Assembly: GCF_034039665.1 (NCBI RefSeq)
Contig: NZ_CP120131.1
Span: 708,206 to 772,205 of the forward strand
Origin: Mammaliicoccus sp. Dog046
GTDB taxonomy: Bacteria > Bacillota > Bacilli > Staphylococcales > Staphylococcaceae
Length of the DNA stretch: 64,000 nucleotides
Direction of reading: 5' to 3'
The position numbers and the translations under genes are program-made. Each line of letters begins with the position of its first letter. The first letter of the stretch is position 1. The notes below the pieces were generated by a model. The model saw only the letters and a program-made list of their open reading frames with translations, ran no database searches and was not told the DNA's origin. This document shows, in pieces, positions 20,703-34,583 of the stretch.

Positions 20703-21059
20703 TTGATTCATGGTGTAGGTATAGATTTAGTGGAGATTGCACGTATACGCGATTGGTATGTTAAACGACCAGCAATGGCGGAAAAGATACTAACAGAAGA
20801 TGAACTACAAATCTTTAATGCAATAAGTTTAGAAAAAAGAAAAATTGAATTTATAGCTGGTAGATTTGCCGTTAAAGAAGCTTTTACTAAAGCAATGGGC
20901 ACAGGGTTAGGTAAAGACTTTGGATTTCATTCCATTAATTGTTTACCTGATTCGAATGGTAAACCAGAAATAAGATTGGAAGGATATAGTATTTTTCCTT
21001 CTATTACACATACTGACCATTATGCCGAAGCAATTGTCATTATAGAAAGAGAAACATAA
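20703..21059 (+). CDS. acpS: Holo-[acyl-carrier-protein] synthase
   Basis: Transfers 4'-phosphopantetheine from CoA to apo-ACP and so activates fatty acid synthesis. The 118-residue protein begins MIHGVGIDLVEIARI (metal-binding Asp8) and has GRFAVKEAFTKAMGTG (about 58), both diagnostic of AcpS. I prefer the TTG at 20703, giving MIHG as in relatives, with AAGGTG upstream; an in-frame ATG exists at 20688. It precedes alr, the order conserved in Bacillales. Confidence 0.92.
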   Translation: MIHGVGIDLVEIARIRDWYVKRPAMAEKILTEDELQIFNAISLEKRKIEFIAGRFAVKEAFTKAMGTGLGKDFGFHSINCLPDSNGKPEIRLEGYSIFPSITHTDHYAEAIVIIERET

Positions 21060-21116
21060 GCATAAATGATATCATTATGATAAAATACAAATATTATAAG
21101 AGGAGGTGCCTTGCTG

Positions 21117-22265
21117 TTGTCCGAAAAATATTATAGGCCAACTTATATCAATGTTGATTTAAAGGCGATATTAGAAAATTATCAAGCAGTAGGCCGTTTA
21201 CACCCAAACAAAAAAATTATGGCGGTTGTTAAAGCGAATGGTTATGGTTTAGGGAGTATACCCATTGCCACATACTTAATGAATGAAGGTGTGGACTTCT
21301 TTGCTGTTGCTACATTAGATGAAGCAATTGAGTTAAGAATGCATGGTATTAAAGCAAAGATATTAGTATTAGGTGTGATTAATACAGAAGATATTAATAA
21401 AGCCGTACAACATAGAGTAGCCTTAACAGTACCATCTGAAGCATGGTTAACAGATGCAATTGAAAACTTAAATGACGATATTGAAAAACCACTTTGGATG
21501 CATGTAAAAATAGATACTGGTATGGGTAGAATTGGATTAAGAGATATTCATGATTATCAAAAAGTTGTAAATACGATTGATCAGCATGAACGACTAATCT
21601 TTGAAGGTGTGTACACACATTTCGCTTCAGCAGATGAACCGAATGATTATTCAAAAAAACAATATGAATTGTTCGAGGAATTTGTACAATCTTCACAAAT
21701 ACCAGAATACGTACATTCTCAGAATTCAGCAGGTGCATTAAGATATGATGCGTCAATTTGTACAGCTGTGAGATTCGGTATATCTTTATATGGATATTAT
21801 CCTTCAAAATATATACAAGAAATTTCTAATTTGAAATTAAAACCTGCAGCACAACTTGTCACTGAAATCGTGCATACGAAATATATCGAACCAGGTGAAT
21901 CTGTAAGTTATGGTACGACGTATACAGCTGAAGAAGGTATTAAAGTTGCAACACTACCGATTGGATATGCAGATGGCTATTTAAGAAAAATGCAAAACAC
22001 ATTGGTCAATGTCGGTGGTAAAAACTGTCGTGTGATTGGACGCGTTTGTATGGATCAAACGATGATAGAAGTTCCAGATGATGTTAAAGTTGGAGACAAA
22101 GTGATCTTAATGGATAACAAAGTCGATTCTGAACAATCAGCGGAAAAGATTGCAGAAACGCTAGAAACGATTAATTATGAAGTGCTTTGTAATTTGAAAA
22201 AGAGGTTACCTCGCATTTATGACGATGGTGAAAAAGTTGAAGTCACTAACGAATTGTTAAAATAG
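21117..22265 (+). CDS. alr: Alanine racemase
   Basis: A PLP enzyme interconverting L- and D-alanine for cell-wall synthesis, feeding Ddl. The 382-residue protein has the PLP lysine in [12 protein letters not shown] (about residue 38), [10 protein letters not shown], and the catalytic Tyr in [10 protein letters not shown] (about 265). Starts are TTG codons: 21117 gives MSEKYYRP, matching relatives, while TTG 21111 is closer to GGAGG at 21102-21106; I cannot decide with certainty. It lies immediately upstream of mazEF, as in S. aureus, where mazE transcription can begin from the alr side. Confidence 0.94.
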   Translation: MSEKYYRPTYINVDLKAILENYQAVGRLHPNKKIMAVVKANGYGLGSIPIATYLMNEGVDFFAVATLDEAIELRMHGIKAKILVLGVINTEDINKAVQHRVALTVPSEAWLTDAIENLNDDIEKPLWMHVKIDTGMGRIGLRDIHDYQKVVNTIDQHERLIFEGVYTHFASADEPNDYSKKQYELFEEFVQSSQIPEYVHSQNSAGALRYDASICTAVRFGISLYGYYPSKYIQEISNLKLKPAAQLVTEIVHTKYIEPGESVSYGTTYTAEEGIKVATLPIGYADGYLRKMQNTLVNVGGKNCRVIGRVCMDQTMIEVPDDVKVGDKVILMDNKVDSEQSAEKIAETLETINYEVLCNLKKRLPRIYDDGEKVEVTNELLK

Positions 22266-22342
22266 CATAGTCAAATTGAGTTACATTTGTTATGATATGA
22301 ATAACATATTCAACATTTAATTTTGATCTGGAGGTATTTGTT

Positions 22343-22513
22343 ATGACGTCTTTAACGCAAAATCGTACGCAAAGTTTAGAACAAACACTGAAAGAAGGAT
22401 ATCGTTCCATGGCTGACTTGAATCTCTCCCTTGCTTCTGAAGCTTACTATATCGAATGCGAAGCTTGTGATTGCAACGAATCACACTTAGCATCTCATCA
22501 GCAAGGTGAATAA
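22343..22513 (+). CDS. mazE: Antitoxin MazE
   Basis: A 56-residue antitoxin that neutralises MazF. The sequence has [24 protein letters not shown] and ends [10 protein letters not shown]..., very close to S. aureus MazE as I recall it. The ribosome site GGAGG precedes the ATG. It abuts mazF with no gap (TAAATG). It is a divergent staphylococcal-type MazE without the classical AbrB-like DNA-binding signature, so autoregulation may differ from the E. coli pair. Confidence 0.93.
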   Translation: MTSLTQNRTQSLEQTLKEGYRSMADLNLSLASEAYYIECEACDCNESHLASHQQGE

Positions 22514-22885
22514 ATGAGAAGAGGCGATGTATATCTCGCAGATTTGTCACCAGTAACTGGTTCTGAACAAGGGGGAACAAGACCAGTCGTCATTATTCAA
22601 AATGATACAGGGAATAGATATAGCCCGACTGTGATTGTAGCAGCTATTACTGGCAAGATAAATAAAGCTAAAATACCTACACATGTGGAAATTGAAGCTG
22701 CGAAATATAAACTAGATAGAAATTCAGTTATATTACTTGAACAAATAAGAACCATTGATAAGAAACGATTAAAAGAAAAACTCACATATTTATCTGATGC
22801 AAAGATGAAAGAGGTTGATTCAGCTATAGCAGTCAGCCTTAATCTAACTTTGCAACAAAGGTTTGATGCATTAGGTAATACATAA
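22514..22885 (+). CDS. mazF: mRNA interferase toxin MazF
   Basis: A sequence-specific endoribonuclease; the S. aureus enzyme cuts UACAU sites. The 123-residue PemK/MazF fold starts [26 protein letters not shown], with the catalytic Arg/Gln-Gly loop, and contains [17 protein letters not shown]. It directly follows mazE. A hairpin terminator separates it from rsbU, but in S. aureus read-through links mazEF to the sigB operon. Confidence 0.95.
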   Translation: MRRGDVYLADLSPVTGSEQGGTRPVVIIQNDTGNRYSPTVIVAAITGKINKAKIPTHVEIEAAKYKLDRNSVILLEQIRTIDKKRLKEKLTYLSDAKMKEVDSAIAVSLNLTLQQRFDALGNT

Positions 22886-22935
22886 AAAATACCATAATGT
22901 TTTAGAAGCGGTTAGAGACTTTTAAAACATCCTCC

Positions 22936-22962
22936 GCTTTAGGATAAACCTAAAGCTTTTTT
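22936..22962 (+). terminator. Terminator between mazF and rsbU
   Basis: Perfect stem GCTTTAGG / CCTAAAGC with loop ATAAA and six T residues. It may attenuate read-through from mazEF into the sigB operon. Confidence 0.85.
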
Positions 22963-22987
22963 AGTCCAATAGAAATGAGGTGACTTT

Positions 22988-23992
22988 GTGTCAGAGCAAA
23001 AAAAGCAACAGTATCAGCAATTATTAATGGAATACGTTAATACATCTGATGACCAAATACTATCTGAATGTCAAACGTACTCGAATGATGCGATTGAAGA
23101 AGATATTTCTCCAGAGGAAATTGTACAATTGCATCTAGAAATAATAAACAGTGATCAAAGTCTTTCTAAATCACATATTGTTCGTTCTTTTGACGTGCTA
23201 CTTGAAGTCATTATAGGTTATGGATTTACATATCGAGATTATAAGAAGTTATTAAACAAAATTAAAATACATGATAAAGAGATGGAAGTCGCATCAAGTC
23301 TTCAACAAACGATGCTAAAGCCACAAATACCTCAATTTGATAGTATTCAAATTGGGGCGATTTCTGTGCCTGCTAATAAAGTAAGCGGTGATTATTTCAA
23401 CTTAATTGATCACAACGACGGTACGATGAGCTTTGCGGTTGCTGATGTTATTGGGAAAGGTATTCCAGCAGCATTAGCGATGAGTATGATTAAATTTGGA
23501 ATGGACTCTTATGGTCATTCACAATTACCTAGCGATGGTTTAAAGAGATTAAACCGTGTAGTTGAAAAGAACGTAAACCAAAATATGTTTGTTACGATGT
23601 TCTATGGTCTTTATGAAGAAATAAATAATATGTTGTACTATAGTTCGGCTGGACATGAACCTGGTTATATTTTTAGAAATGAAACAGGCGAATTTATTGA
23701 AATGTCTGAGCGTGGCATCGTACTTGGCGTTAACAAACATACAAGATATAAACAGAGCGAAATTAAGATTGAATTACAAGATATGATTATCGTATTTACA
23801 GATGGCGTAACAGAGTTAAGAAATCAGCAGAATGAATTTATAAAAACATCGGATTTGTTAAATATGATTAATGAACATAAGCAACTTCATCCGCAAGACA
23901 TTGTTCAAATATTATATGAAGAACTCGTTAAATTACAAAATCCGAATAAACGAGATGACTTAACAATACTCATCGTAAAACGTGTAAAATAA
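22988..23992 (+). CDS. rsbU: SigB regulator phosphatase RsbU (PP2C family)
   Basis: Dephosphorylates RsbV-P to release SigB under stress. The 334-residue protein has an N-terminal all-helical sensor/switch region (about 1-90). The PP2C domain shows SGDYFNLIDHNDG (metal Asp), VADVIGKGIPAALAM, FTDGVTELRN and RDDLTILIVK. The GTG start follows GAGGTG. There is no RsbRST stressosome nearby, so as in S. aureus the signal input to RsbU is unclear. Confidence 0.94.
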   Translation: MSEQKKQQYQQLLMEYVNTSDDQILSECQTYSNDAIEEDISPEEIVQLHLEIINSDQSLSKSHIVRSFDVLLEVIIGYGFTYRDYKKLLNKIKIHDKEMEVASSLQQTMLKPQIPQFDSIQIGAISVPANKVSGDYFNLIDHNDGTMSFAVADVIGKGIPAALAMSMIKFGMDSYGHSQLPSDGLKRLNRVVEKNVNQNMFVTMFYGLYEEINNMLYYSSAGHEPGYIFRNETGEFIEMSERGIVLGVNKHTRYKQSEIKIELQDMIIVFTDGVTELRNQQNEFIKTSDLLNMINEHKQLHPQDIVQILYEELVKLQNPNKRDDLTILIVKRVK

Positions 23993-23996
23993 AAAA

Positions 23997-24021
23997 GATT
24001 AAAAAAATCATTAACGGGTAT
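23997..24021 (+). promoter_or_regulatory. SigB-dependent promoter upstream of rsbV
   Basis: GATTAA at 23997-24002, a 13-bp spacer and GGGTAT at 24016-24021, against the sigma-B consensus GTTTAA-N12-15-GGGTAT. It lies 44 bp before rsbV, which matches the autoregulated promoter of other staphylococci. Confidence 0.85.
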
Positions 24022-24065
24022 AAACTAATGATGAAAGTCTAATATATTTAGGGGTGTAACAAGGA

Positions 24066-24389
24066 ATGAATCTTAACATTGAAACAACAGAGCATGAAAA
24101 TCATTACGAAATAAAAGTTGGCGGAGAACTAGATGTTTATACAGCGCCAGAATTAGAAGAAGTATTACAACCAATTAGACAACAAGGTACACACGATATA
24201 CATGTAAATTTAGAAAATGTAAGCTATATGGATTCTACCGGTTTAGGTTTATTTGTTGGCACATTAAAATCACTCAATGAACACGACAAATCACTATATG
24301 TGCTTGGTGTATCTGAAAGAATTGAGCGACTATTTGACATTACTGGTCTAAAAGAATTAATGCATGTCAACAAAGGAACGGAGGTATAA
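24066..24389 (+). CDS. rsbV: Anti-sigma factor antagonist RsbV
   Basis: A 107-residue STAS-domain protein. When unphosphorylated it binds RsbW and frees SigB. The phosphorylated Ser is in [11 protein letters not shown] (about residue 57). The start ATG follows AAGG. A SigB-type promoter directly upstream gives positive autoregulation of rsbV-rsbW-sigB. The stop overlaps the rsbW ribosome site region. Confidence 0.95.
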   Translation: MNLNIETTEHENHYEIKVGGELDVYTAPELEEVLQPIRQQGTHDIHVNLENVSYMDSTGLGLFVGTLKSLNEHDKSLYVLGVSERIERLFDITGLKELMHVNKGTEV

Positions 24390-24393
24390 AAAG

Positions 24394-24870
24394 ATGACAT
24401 CTAACTATGATTATATAGAGATGAGATTCCCAGCTGCCCCAGAATATGTAGGTTTAGTCAGACTGACTTTATCTGGCGTGTTTAATAGAGCAGGTGCTTC
24501 ATATGAAGACATAGAAGATTCGAAAATAGCTGTTTCAGAAGCAGTAACAAATGCAGTGAAACATGCTTATAGTGAAAATGTTCAAGGTGAAATCCTTATT
24601 GGATATCTTGTTTTTGAAGATAAGATAGAAATCATTGTTTCTGATTCAGGTAAGAGCTTCAATTATGATGAAGCTAAAAAAGTACTTGGACCTTATCAAG
24701 AAAGCGATAATATCAACTTCTTAAGACAAGGTGGACTAGGTCTATTCCTTATTGAATCATTAATGGACGAAGTAAGTGTTCAAAAGGATGCTGGTGTTAC
24801 TATAAGTATGACAAAGTATTTATCTAAAGAGCAGGTGCAAACACATGACGGAAGAGTCCAAAGCTTATAA
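24394..24870 (+). CDS. rsbW: Serine kinase / anti-sigma factor RsbW
   Basis: A 158-residue GHKL-type kinase that sequesters SigB and phosphorylates RsbV. The ATP-binding N-box is [13 protein letters not shown]-like ([14 protein letters not shown], about 45) and the G-boxes are VSDSGKSF and [16 protein letters not shown] use the ATG at 24394 with GGAGG at 24380-24384; the frame is open further upstream but lacks a ribosome site. It overlaps sigB by 26 nt, so anti-sigma and sigma are made in a coupled ratio. Confidence 0.95.
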   Translation: MTSNYDYIEMRFPAAPEYVGLVRLTLSGVFNRAGASYEDIEDSKIAVSEAVTNAVKHAYSENVQGEILIGYLVFEDKIEIIVSDSGKSFNYDEAKKVLGPYQESDNINFLRQGGLGLFLIESLMDEVSVQKDAGVTISMTKYLSKEQVQTHDGRVQSL

Positions 24871-25615
24871 AGACGTTTCTCCAGAAGATATAAACGCGTG
24901 GATTGCAGATTATCAAGAAAATAATAATGATCAAGCACAAGAAAAGCTCGTATTACATTATCAAAAGTTAGTCGAATCACTCGCATATAAATATTCAAAA
25001 GGACAAGCACATCATGAAGATTTAGTTCAAGTAGGTATGCTTGGTCTGTTAGGTGCAATTAAAAGGTTTGACGTTTCTTTTGAACGAAAATTCGAAGCTT
25101 TCTTAGTCCCAACTGTCATTGGAGAAATAAAAAGATATCTAAGAGATAAAACATGGAGTGTGCATGTACCAAGACGAATTAAAGAAATTGGTCCTAATAT
25201 AAAAAAGGCCAATGAAGAATTAACGAATGAACTCGGACGTTCTCCCAAAATTATTGAAATCGCAAATAAACTAAATGTTTCAGAAGAAGAAGTACTTGAA
25301 GCGATGGAAATGGGTCAAAGTTATAATGCATTGAGTGTAGACCATTCCATAGAAGCAGATAAGGATGGATCGACTGTTACATTATTAGATATAATGGGTG
25401 AAACGGAAGATGGTTATGATTTAACTGAAAAAAGGATGATATTAGAAAAAATACTTCCAATATTATCTGATAGAGAAAGAGAGATTATTCAATACACCTT
25501 TATCTCAGGCTTGAGTCAAAAAGAGACCGGTGAAAAGATTGGTCTCAGTCAAATGCATGTATCTAGGCTACAACGTACTGCAATTAAAAAATTAAAAGAA
25601 GCAGCAATGAAATAA
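24845..25615 (+). CDS. sigB: General stress sigma factor SigB
   Basis: A 256-residue alternative sigma-70 factor of the SigB/SigF type. Region 2 shows [19 protein letters not shown] and [20 protein letters not shown]. Region 3 contains [15 protein letters not shown]. Region 4 ends in the helix-turn-helix [21 protein letters not shown]. It is the last gene of rsbU-rsbV-rsbW-sigB. A long hairpin at 25644-25697 follows and probably ends the transcript. Confidence 0.96.
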   Translation: MTEESKAYKDVSPEDINAWIADYQENNNDQAQEKLVLHYQKLVESLAYKYSKGQAHHEDLVQVGMLGLLGAIKRFDVSFERKFEAFLVPTVIGEIKRYLRDKTWSVHVPRRIKEIGPNIKKANEELTNELGRSPKIIEIANKLNVSEEEVLEAMEMGQSYNALSVDHSIEADKDGSTVTLLDIMGETEDGYDLTEKRMILEKILPILSDREREIIQYTFISGLSQKETGEKIGLSQMHVSRLQRTAIKKLKEAAMK

Positions 25616-25643
25616 TATATAATGACATCATTAAATATAAAGT

Positions 25644-25697
25644 AAGATAGACAAGTGGCTGGGACATAATGTAATGTCTCAGCCACTTGTCTATCTT
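25644..25697 (+). terminator. Long perfect hairpin after sigB
   Basis: A 24-bp arm beginning AAGATAGACAAGTGGCTG pairs with its complement ending CAGCCACTTGTCTATCTT, around a GGGACATAATG-type loop. The T-run is weak, but position and stem length suit a terminator or RNA-stabilising hairpin. It abuts repeat copy 2. Confidence 0.7.
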
Positions 25698-25821
25698 GGC
25701 AGTAGATGACTGAGTTAAAAATACGCTTGTATCAAGCTTTTTTTAACTCTAGTCATCCTTGCCGTGGCGGGACTACGAAATCTATTGATATAAATTAGAT
25801 TTCTGTCCCGCTCCCTTTTTG
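25696..25821. repeat. Staphylococcal interspersed two-hairpin repeat, copy 2
   Basis: Close to copy 1 at 11825-11948 through both hairpins, with compensating changes in arm A (GAGTTAAAAA / TTTTTTAACTC versus GAGTTGAAAA / TTTTTTCAACTC). That pattern implies selection on the stem. Confidence 0.85.
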
Positions 25822-25901
25822 TTTAAATGTAGCTGTGATATCGACTAGGGATAAAGTGAAATTATGTTAAAATATAATATAACTACTTTTAGGAGGAAAT
25901 T

Positions 25902-28055
25902 ATGAATCAAGAATTAATAGATATTATAAAAAATAATCATCCTTTTACTGAAAAGCAAATTAAAACAGTGCTCGAATTATTAGAGGATAAAAATACAGTA
26001 CCTTTCATAGCACGATATAGAAAGGAATTAACTGGTGGACTTGATGAAGTTGAAATCAAACTGATTGAAAACGAATATACATATGCAGTTAACTTGCATA
26101 AAAGAAAAGAAGAAGTCATTCGCCTTATTGAAGAGCAAGGGCTTTTAACAGAAACATTAAAGTCAGATATTCTTAAGCAAACAAAGTTACAAAGAATTGA
26201 AGATTTATATAGACCATTTAAGAAGAAGAAAAAGACAAGAGCAACAGAAGCCAAAAGAAAAGGCTTGGAACCATTAGCTACTTGGATTATAGATGGAACT
26301 GGATCAGAATCATTAACTGATGTTGCAGCTCAATATATAACTGAAGAAGTAAAAACTGTTGAAGATGCTATTAAAGGTGCACAAGATATCATTGCTGAAA
26401 ATGTATCAGATGAACCGAAATATCGTAAATACATTTTGAATAAGATTGAAAGCACAGGTAAATTAACAACAGAGAAGAAGAAAAAAGCCGAAGATGAAAA
26501 GAACGTCTTTGAAATGTATTATGCATACGTGGAACCTTTAAAGAAAATTGTACCTCATAGAGTATTAGCGATTAATCGTGGTGAATCTGAAGGAATATTA
26601 AAAGTAAGTTTTGAAATTGATACAGAAAATCTCAATACATATTTAATGACTCAATATGTACGTAATGGCCATAAACATAGTGAATTTATTAAAGAAGCCA
26701 TTGAAGATAGTTTGAAACGATTGATTTTACCTTCTATAGAAAGAGAGATTAGAAGTGAACTTACTCAAAAAGCAGAGACACATGCGATTGAGATATTCTC
26801 AGAGAATTTAACGAATCTATTATTACAAGCGCCATTAAAAGGTAAAACAATTCTTGGTTTAGATCCAGCATATCGAACAGGGTGTAAATTAGCAGTCATT
26901 AATGAATATGGTTCATTCGTAGACAAAAATGTTATTTATCCGCATCCACCAGTATCTAAAACTGATCAAGCGGAGAAGATATTTATTGAAATGATTAATA
27001 AACACGACATTGAACTTGTTGCTATTGGTAATGGAACTGCAAGTAGAGAGTCTGAGCAATTTGTTGCAGAAATGATTAAAAAACATCAATTGAAGTGTCA
27101 GTTCGTTATTGTAAATGAAGCGGGTGCGTCTGTATATTCTGCTTCAGACATTGCAAGAGCTGAATTCCCTGATTTTAAAGTAGAAGAAAGAAGTGCTGTT
27201 TCAATAGGTAGAAGAATACAAGATCCATTGAGTGAATTGGTTAAAATAGATCCTAAGTCAATTGGTGTAGGTCAATATCAACATGACGTAAATCAAAAAG
27301 CATTAGGCGAAACTTTGAAATTTGTAGTTGAAACCGCAGTTAACCAAGTTGGCGTTGATGTGAATACAGCTTCTTCCTCACTTTTAAGCTACGTTTCAGG
27401 ATTAAGTAATACAGTAGCAAATAACATTATTAAGTTTAGAGAAGAAAAAGGTGCGATCACTCATCATTCTGAAATCGCAAATGTACCAAGGCTTGGTAAT
27501 AAGACGTTTGAACAAAGTATTGGATTCCTTAGAATTCTTGATGGTACAGAACCATTAGACAAAACAGCAATCCACCCAGAAAGTTATCAAGCAGCGTATA
27601 CGTTAATTAAACACGTAGGGCTATCTAAACAAGATATTGGAACGAAAGTATTAAAAGAAAAGTTAAATGAACTTGATTTAGATACTACAAGTAAGGAGCT
27701 AAATATAGGAATTCCTACTCTTGAAGATATCATTGCTTCATTAATTGCACCATTACGAGATCCACGAGATGAGTTTGAGACACCTATTTTAAAATCTGAT
27801 GTGTTATCAATGGAAGATTTAAAACCTAATATGGCACTTAGTGGAACAGTAAGAAATGTAGTAGACTTTGGTGCATTTGTTGATATCGGAGTTAAACAAG
27901 ATGGATTGGTACACATTTCTAAATTATCAAAAGGTTACGTTAAACATCCTATGAACGTTGTAAGCGTTGGTGATATTGTTGATGTATGGGTACTAGATGT
28001 AAATCAAGAAAAGCAAAAAGTATCATTAACGATGATAGATCCAAATGGACAATAA
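25902..28055 (+). CDS. tex: Tex/YhgF-family RNA-binding protein
   Basis: A 717-residue multidomain protein: N-terminal helical HTH-like domain, YqgF/RNase H-like domain (about 320-450; TILGLDPAYRTGCKLAVI), helix-hairpin-helix modules (about 480-560) and C-terminal S1 RNA-binding domain (about 645-717; GTVRNVVDFGAFVDIGVKQDGLVHIS). The start follows AGGAGG. Tex proteins bind nucleic acids and influence transcription or ribosome rescue; the precise function here is not known. It overlaps the next gene by 11 nt. Confidence 0.93.
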   Translation: MNQELIDIIKNNHPFTEKQIKTVLELLEDKNTVPFIARYRKELTGGLDEVEIKLIENEYTYAVNLHKRKEEVIRLIEEQGLLTETLKSDILKQTKLQRIEDLYRPFKKKKKTRATEAKRKGLEPLATWIIDGTGSESLTDVAAQYITEEVKTVEDAIKGAQDIIAENVSDEPKYRKYILNKIESTGKLTTEKKKKAEDEKNVFEMYYAYVEPLKKIVPHRVLAINRGESEGILKVSFEIDTENLNTYLMTQYVRNGHKHSEFIKEAIEDSLKRLILPSIEREIRSELTQKAETHAIEIFSENLTNLLLQAPLKGKTILGLDPAYRTGCKLAVINEYGSFVDKNVIYPHPPVSKTDQAEKIFIEMINKHDIELVAIGNGTASRESEQFVAEMIKKHQLKCQFVIVNEAGASVYSASDIARAEFPDFKVEERSAVSIGRRIQDPLSELVKIDPKSIGVGQYQHDVNQKALGETLKFVVETAVNQVGVDVNTASSSLLSYVSGLSNTVANNIIKFREEKGAITHHSEIANVPRLGNKTFEQSIGFLRILDGTEPLDKTAIHPESYQAAYTLIKHVGLSKQDIGTKVLKEKLNELDLDTTSKELNIGIPTLEDIIASLIAPLRDPRDEFETPILKSDVLSMEDLKPNMALSGTVRNVVDFGAFVDIGVKQDGLVHISKLSKGYVKHPMNVVSVGDIVDVWVLDVNQEKQKVSLTMIDPNGQ

Positions 28056-28500
28056 CGAATTACAGGTACTCGTACAAAGTATATCCGATGAACATTTTGG
28101 AAAACCTTTTAAGCATACAGCATTATTTAATAGAAGATTGAAGACAACAGGTGGACGCTATCTACTTAGCTCACATAATATAGAAATAAATCCACAGCAG
28201 CATGAATATTTTGGAGACGAAGCGCTAGTTGAGATTATAAAACATGAACTTTGTCATTATCATTTACATTTAGAAGGAAAAGGATATAAGCATCGAGACA
28301 ATGATTTCAAGGAGTTAAGTCAAGAAGTAGGTGCGCCTCGTCATTGTAAAGCAGTTCAAAGTTACGATGAAAGAGCGAATTATATATATGAATGTAAGGA
28401 TTGTGAAATTGAGTTTAAGCGAATAAGAAGCGTTAATACTAAGAAATATAGATGTGGACGTTGTGGTGGAAAGTTAATATTAAAGTTAAAATTAACGTAA
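28045..28500 (+). CDS. SprT-like zinc metalloprotease-family protein
   Basis: A 151-residue SprT-like protein with the zinc motif IIKHELCHYHLH (about residue 68) and a C-terminal zinc ribbon whose cysteines occur as YECKDCE and YRCGRCGG. B. subtilis YdcK is a relative. SprT-like proteins in eukaryotes (SPRTN) degrade DNA-protein crosslinks; bacterial function is unproven. The reading frame starts within the last codons of tex, so translation is coupled. Confidence 0.88.
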   Translation: MDNNELQVLVQSISDEHFGKPFKHTALFNRRLKTTGGRYLLSSHNIEINPQQHEYFGDEALVEIIKHELCHYHLHLEGKGYKHRDNDFKELSQEVGAPRHCKAVQSYDERANYIYECKDCEIEFKRIRSVNTKKYRCGRCGGKLILKLKLT

Positions 28501-28504
28501 ATAG

Positions 28505-28543
28505 AAGTACTACACTTATAATTCGAAGTGTAGTACTTTTTTT
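28505..28543 (+). terminator. Terminator after the SprT-like gene
   Basis: 13-bp stem AAGTACTACACTT / AAGTGTAGTACTT followed by eight T residues. Confidence 0.92.
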
Positions 28544-28565
28544 TGAAAAAAATACGAAAAATCTG

Positions 28566-28594
28566 TTGACGGAATACGTGATTCGTCGTATGAT
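28566..28594 (+). promoter_or_regulatory. rRNA operon promoter P1
   Basis: TTGACG at 28566-28571, 17-bp spacer, TATGAT at 28589-28594, upstream of the tRNA-rRNA operon. Confidence 0.75.
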
Positions 28595-28678
28595 AGTTTA
28601 CGTTGCTTAAACAAAACGAAACAAATTTGAAACAGAAATAACGAATGTAAAATTACATTTAAAAGTTATGAAAATTTA

Positions 28679-28707
28679 TTGACATTGTAAATGTAACGTA
28701 ATATAAT
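28679..28707 (+). promoter_or_regulatory. rRNA operon promoter P2
   Basis: Consensus TTGACA at 28679-28684, 17-bp spacer and TATAAT at 28702-28707. It is the strongest promoter in the window, 51 bp before tRNA-Leu. The pair P1/P2 is the usual tandem arrangement for rRNA operons. Confidence 0.9.
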
Positions 28708-28757
28708 TAATGACAGTCACTTGAACAACGAATTGATATAAGTGCTGCAGACCATGC

Positions 28758-28843
<86 letters not shown>

Positions 28844-28871
28844 ATCATCAATTTAATACTATATATCTTAT

Positions 28872-28945
28872 GCGGGTGTAGTTTAGTGGTAAAACCTCAG
28901 CCTTCCAAGCTGATGTTGTCGGTTCGATTCCGATCACCCGCTCCA
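28872..28945 (+). tRNA. tRNA-Gly (anticodon TCC)
   Basis: A 74-nt tRNA with acceptor stem GCGGGTG/CACCCGC, anticodon loop CTTCCAA, T-arm GGTTCGATTCC and encoded CCA. It lies 131 nt before the 16S gene. Confidence 0.95.
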
Positions 28946-29076
28946 ATTATTTTTTAAAATGAACATTGAAAACTGAATGACAATATGTCAACGTTAATTC
29001 CAATAATTTGAGTACTATTAGTACTTTCAAGAGTGATTGGCTTAACCAATCAAAAAGAGCTAATCAAGCTTACTTC

Positions 29077-33809
<4,733 letters not shown>

Positions 33810-34010
33810 AAAATTTTTAACTCGGTTTACGCCGTAAAATCTGCTTACTATCTAGTTTTGAATGTGTAATATCATTCTTATAATTGCGTAGAGAAAACGC
33901 TTATAGACGACGAATCACAATGGATGACAAATGAGTTTACTCAAGTAAATGAATGCGAAAGCCAGAAGTGATGAGGAAGTATGTAAACGATTGTCTCAAG
34001 CAAGTATTTG

Positions 34011-34125
34011 TCTGGTGATGATGGCAAAGAGGTCACACCTGTTCCCATGCCGAACACAGAAGTTAAGCTCTTTAGCGCCGATGGTAGTTGGACTTACGTT
34101 CCGCGAGAGTAGGACGTTGCCGGGC
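34011..34125 (+). rRNA. 5S ribosomal RNA
   Basis: A 115-nt gene from TCTGGTGATGATGGC to GTTGCCGGGCA, with the conserved CACACCTGTTCCCATGCCG and GAACACAGAAGTTAAGC. It is followed by the operon terminator. Confidence 0.96.
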
Positions 34126-34160
34126 AAATATTTTTAAAATGGATGCGATGAGCCGCACTC

Positions 34161-34184
34161 GAGACCTGTTAGGTCTCTTTTTTT
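34161..34184 (+). terminator. rRNA operon terminator
   Basis: Perfect GAGACCT-GTT-AGGTCTC hairpin and seven T residues, 36 nt after 5S. Confidence 0.93.
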
Positions 34185-34327
34185 GTACTTTTTTATTTGC
34201 AACTCTAACATGAATCATGCATTAAAATTCTAATATATTGATAGATTGGCTATCTTATAGGTCATAAAACATAGTGATTTAATTAAACAGAAATGAATTT
34301 AGATTATCATGCTTTAAAAGCAAATAT

Positions 34328-34360
34328 ATTTTGTGTAGTGCTGACGCCCAGGGGAATGGA
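34328..34360. repeat. Truncated copy of a GC-rich hairpin repeat
   Basis: ATTTTGTGTAGTGCTGACGC followed by CCAGGGGAA repeats the left arm of the complete element at 34444-34535, then diverges. It looks like a decayed half-copy. Confidence 0.65.
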
Positions 34361-34443
34361 CGATTGAAAAAGTTTAATTAATCACTAGTTCATTTACAAT
34401 AATGTTTTTAATCTCAAAACAGAGCGTGTTTAAAAAAGTAATA

Positions 34444-34535
34444 GATTTTGTGTAGTGCTGACGCCCGGGGGAAAGCATGAGTGAGAGACTACAGGCTCGA
34501 GCCATGCCCCCAGGCAAGCATACACAAACAAAATC
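34444..34535. repeat. GC-rich long-hairpin repeat element
   Basis: Left arm AGATTTTGTGTAGTGCTGAC then GCCCGGGGG pairs with the right arm GCCATGCCCCCAGGCAAGCA then TACACAAACAAAATCT, giving a long interrupted stem over 92 bp. Base composition (GC-rich core) stands out from the AT-rich surroundings. I recall similar STAR-like elements in coagulase-negative staphylococci. It lies in the gap between the rRNA operon and ilvA. Confidence 0.7.
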
Positions 34536-34542
34536 TTAAAAA

Positions 34543-34579
34543 AATAAGCATATCGCTATTCCAAGCGATATGCTTATTA
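34543..34579 (-). terminator. Terminator of the ilv-leu operon
   Basis: Stem AATAAGCATATCGCT / AGCGATATGCTTATT (loop ATTCCA), directly after the ilvA stop codon, with A/T runs on both sides. Confidence 0.9.
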
Positions 34580-34583
34580 ATGT

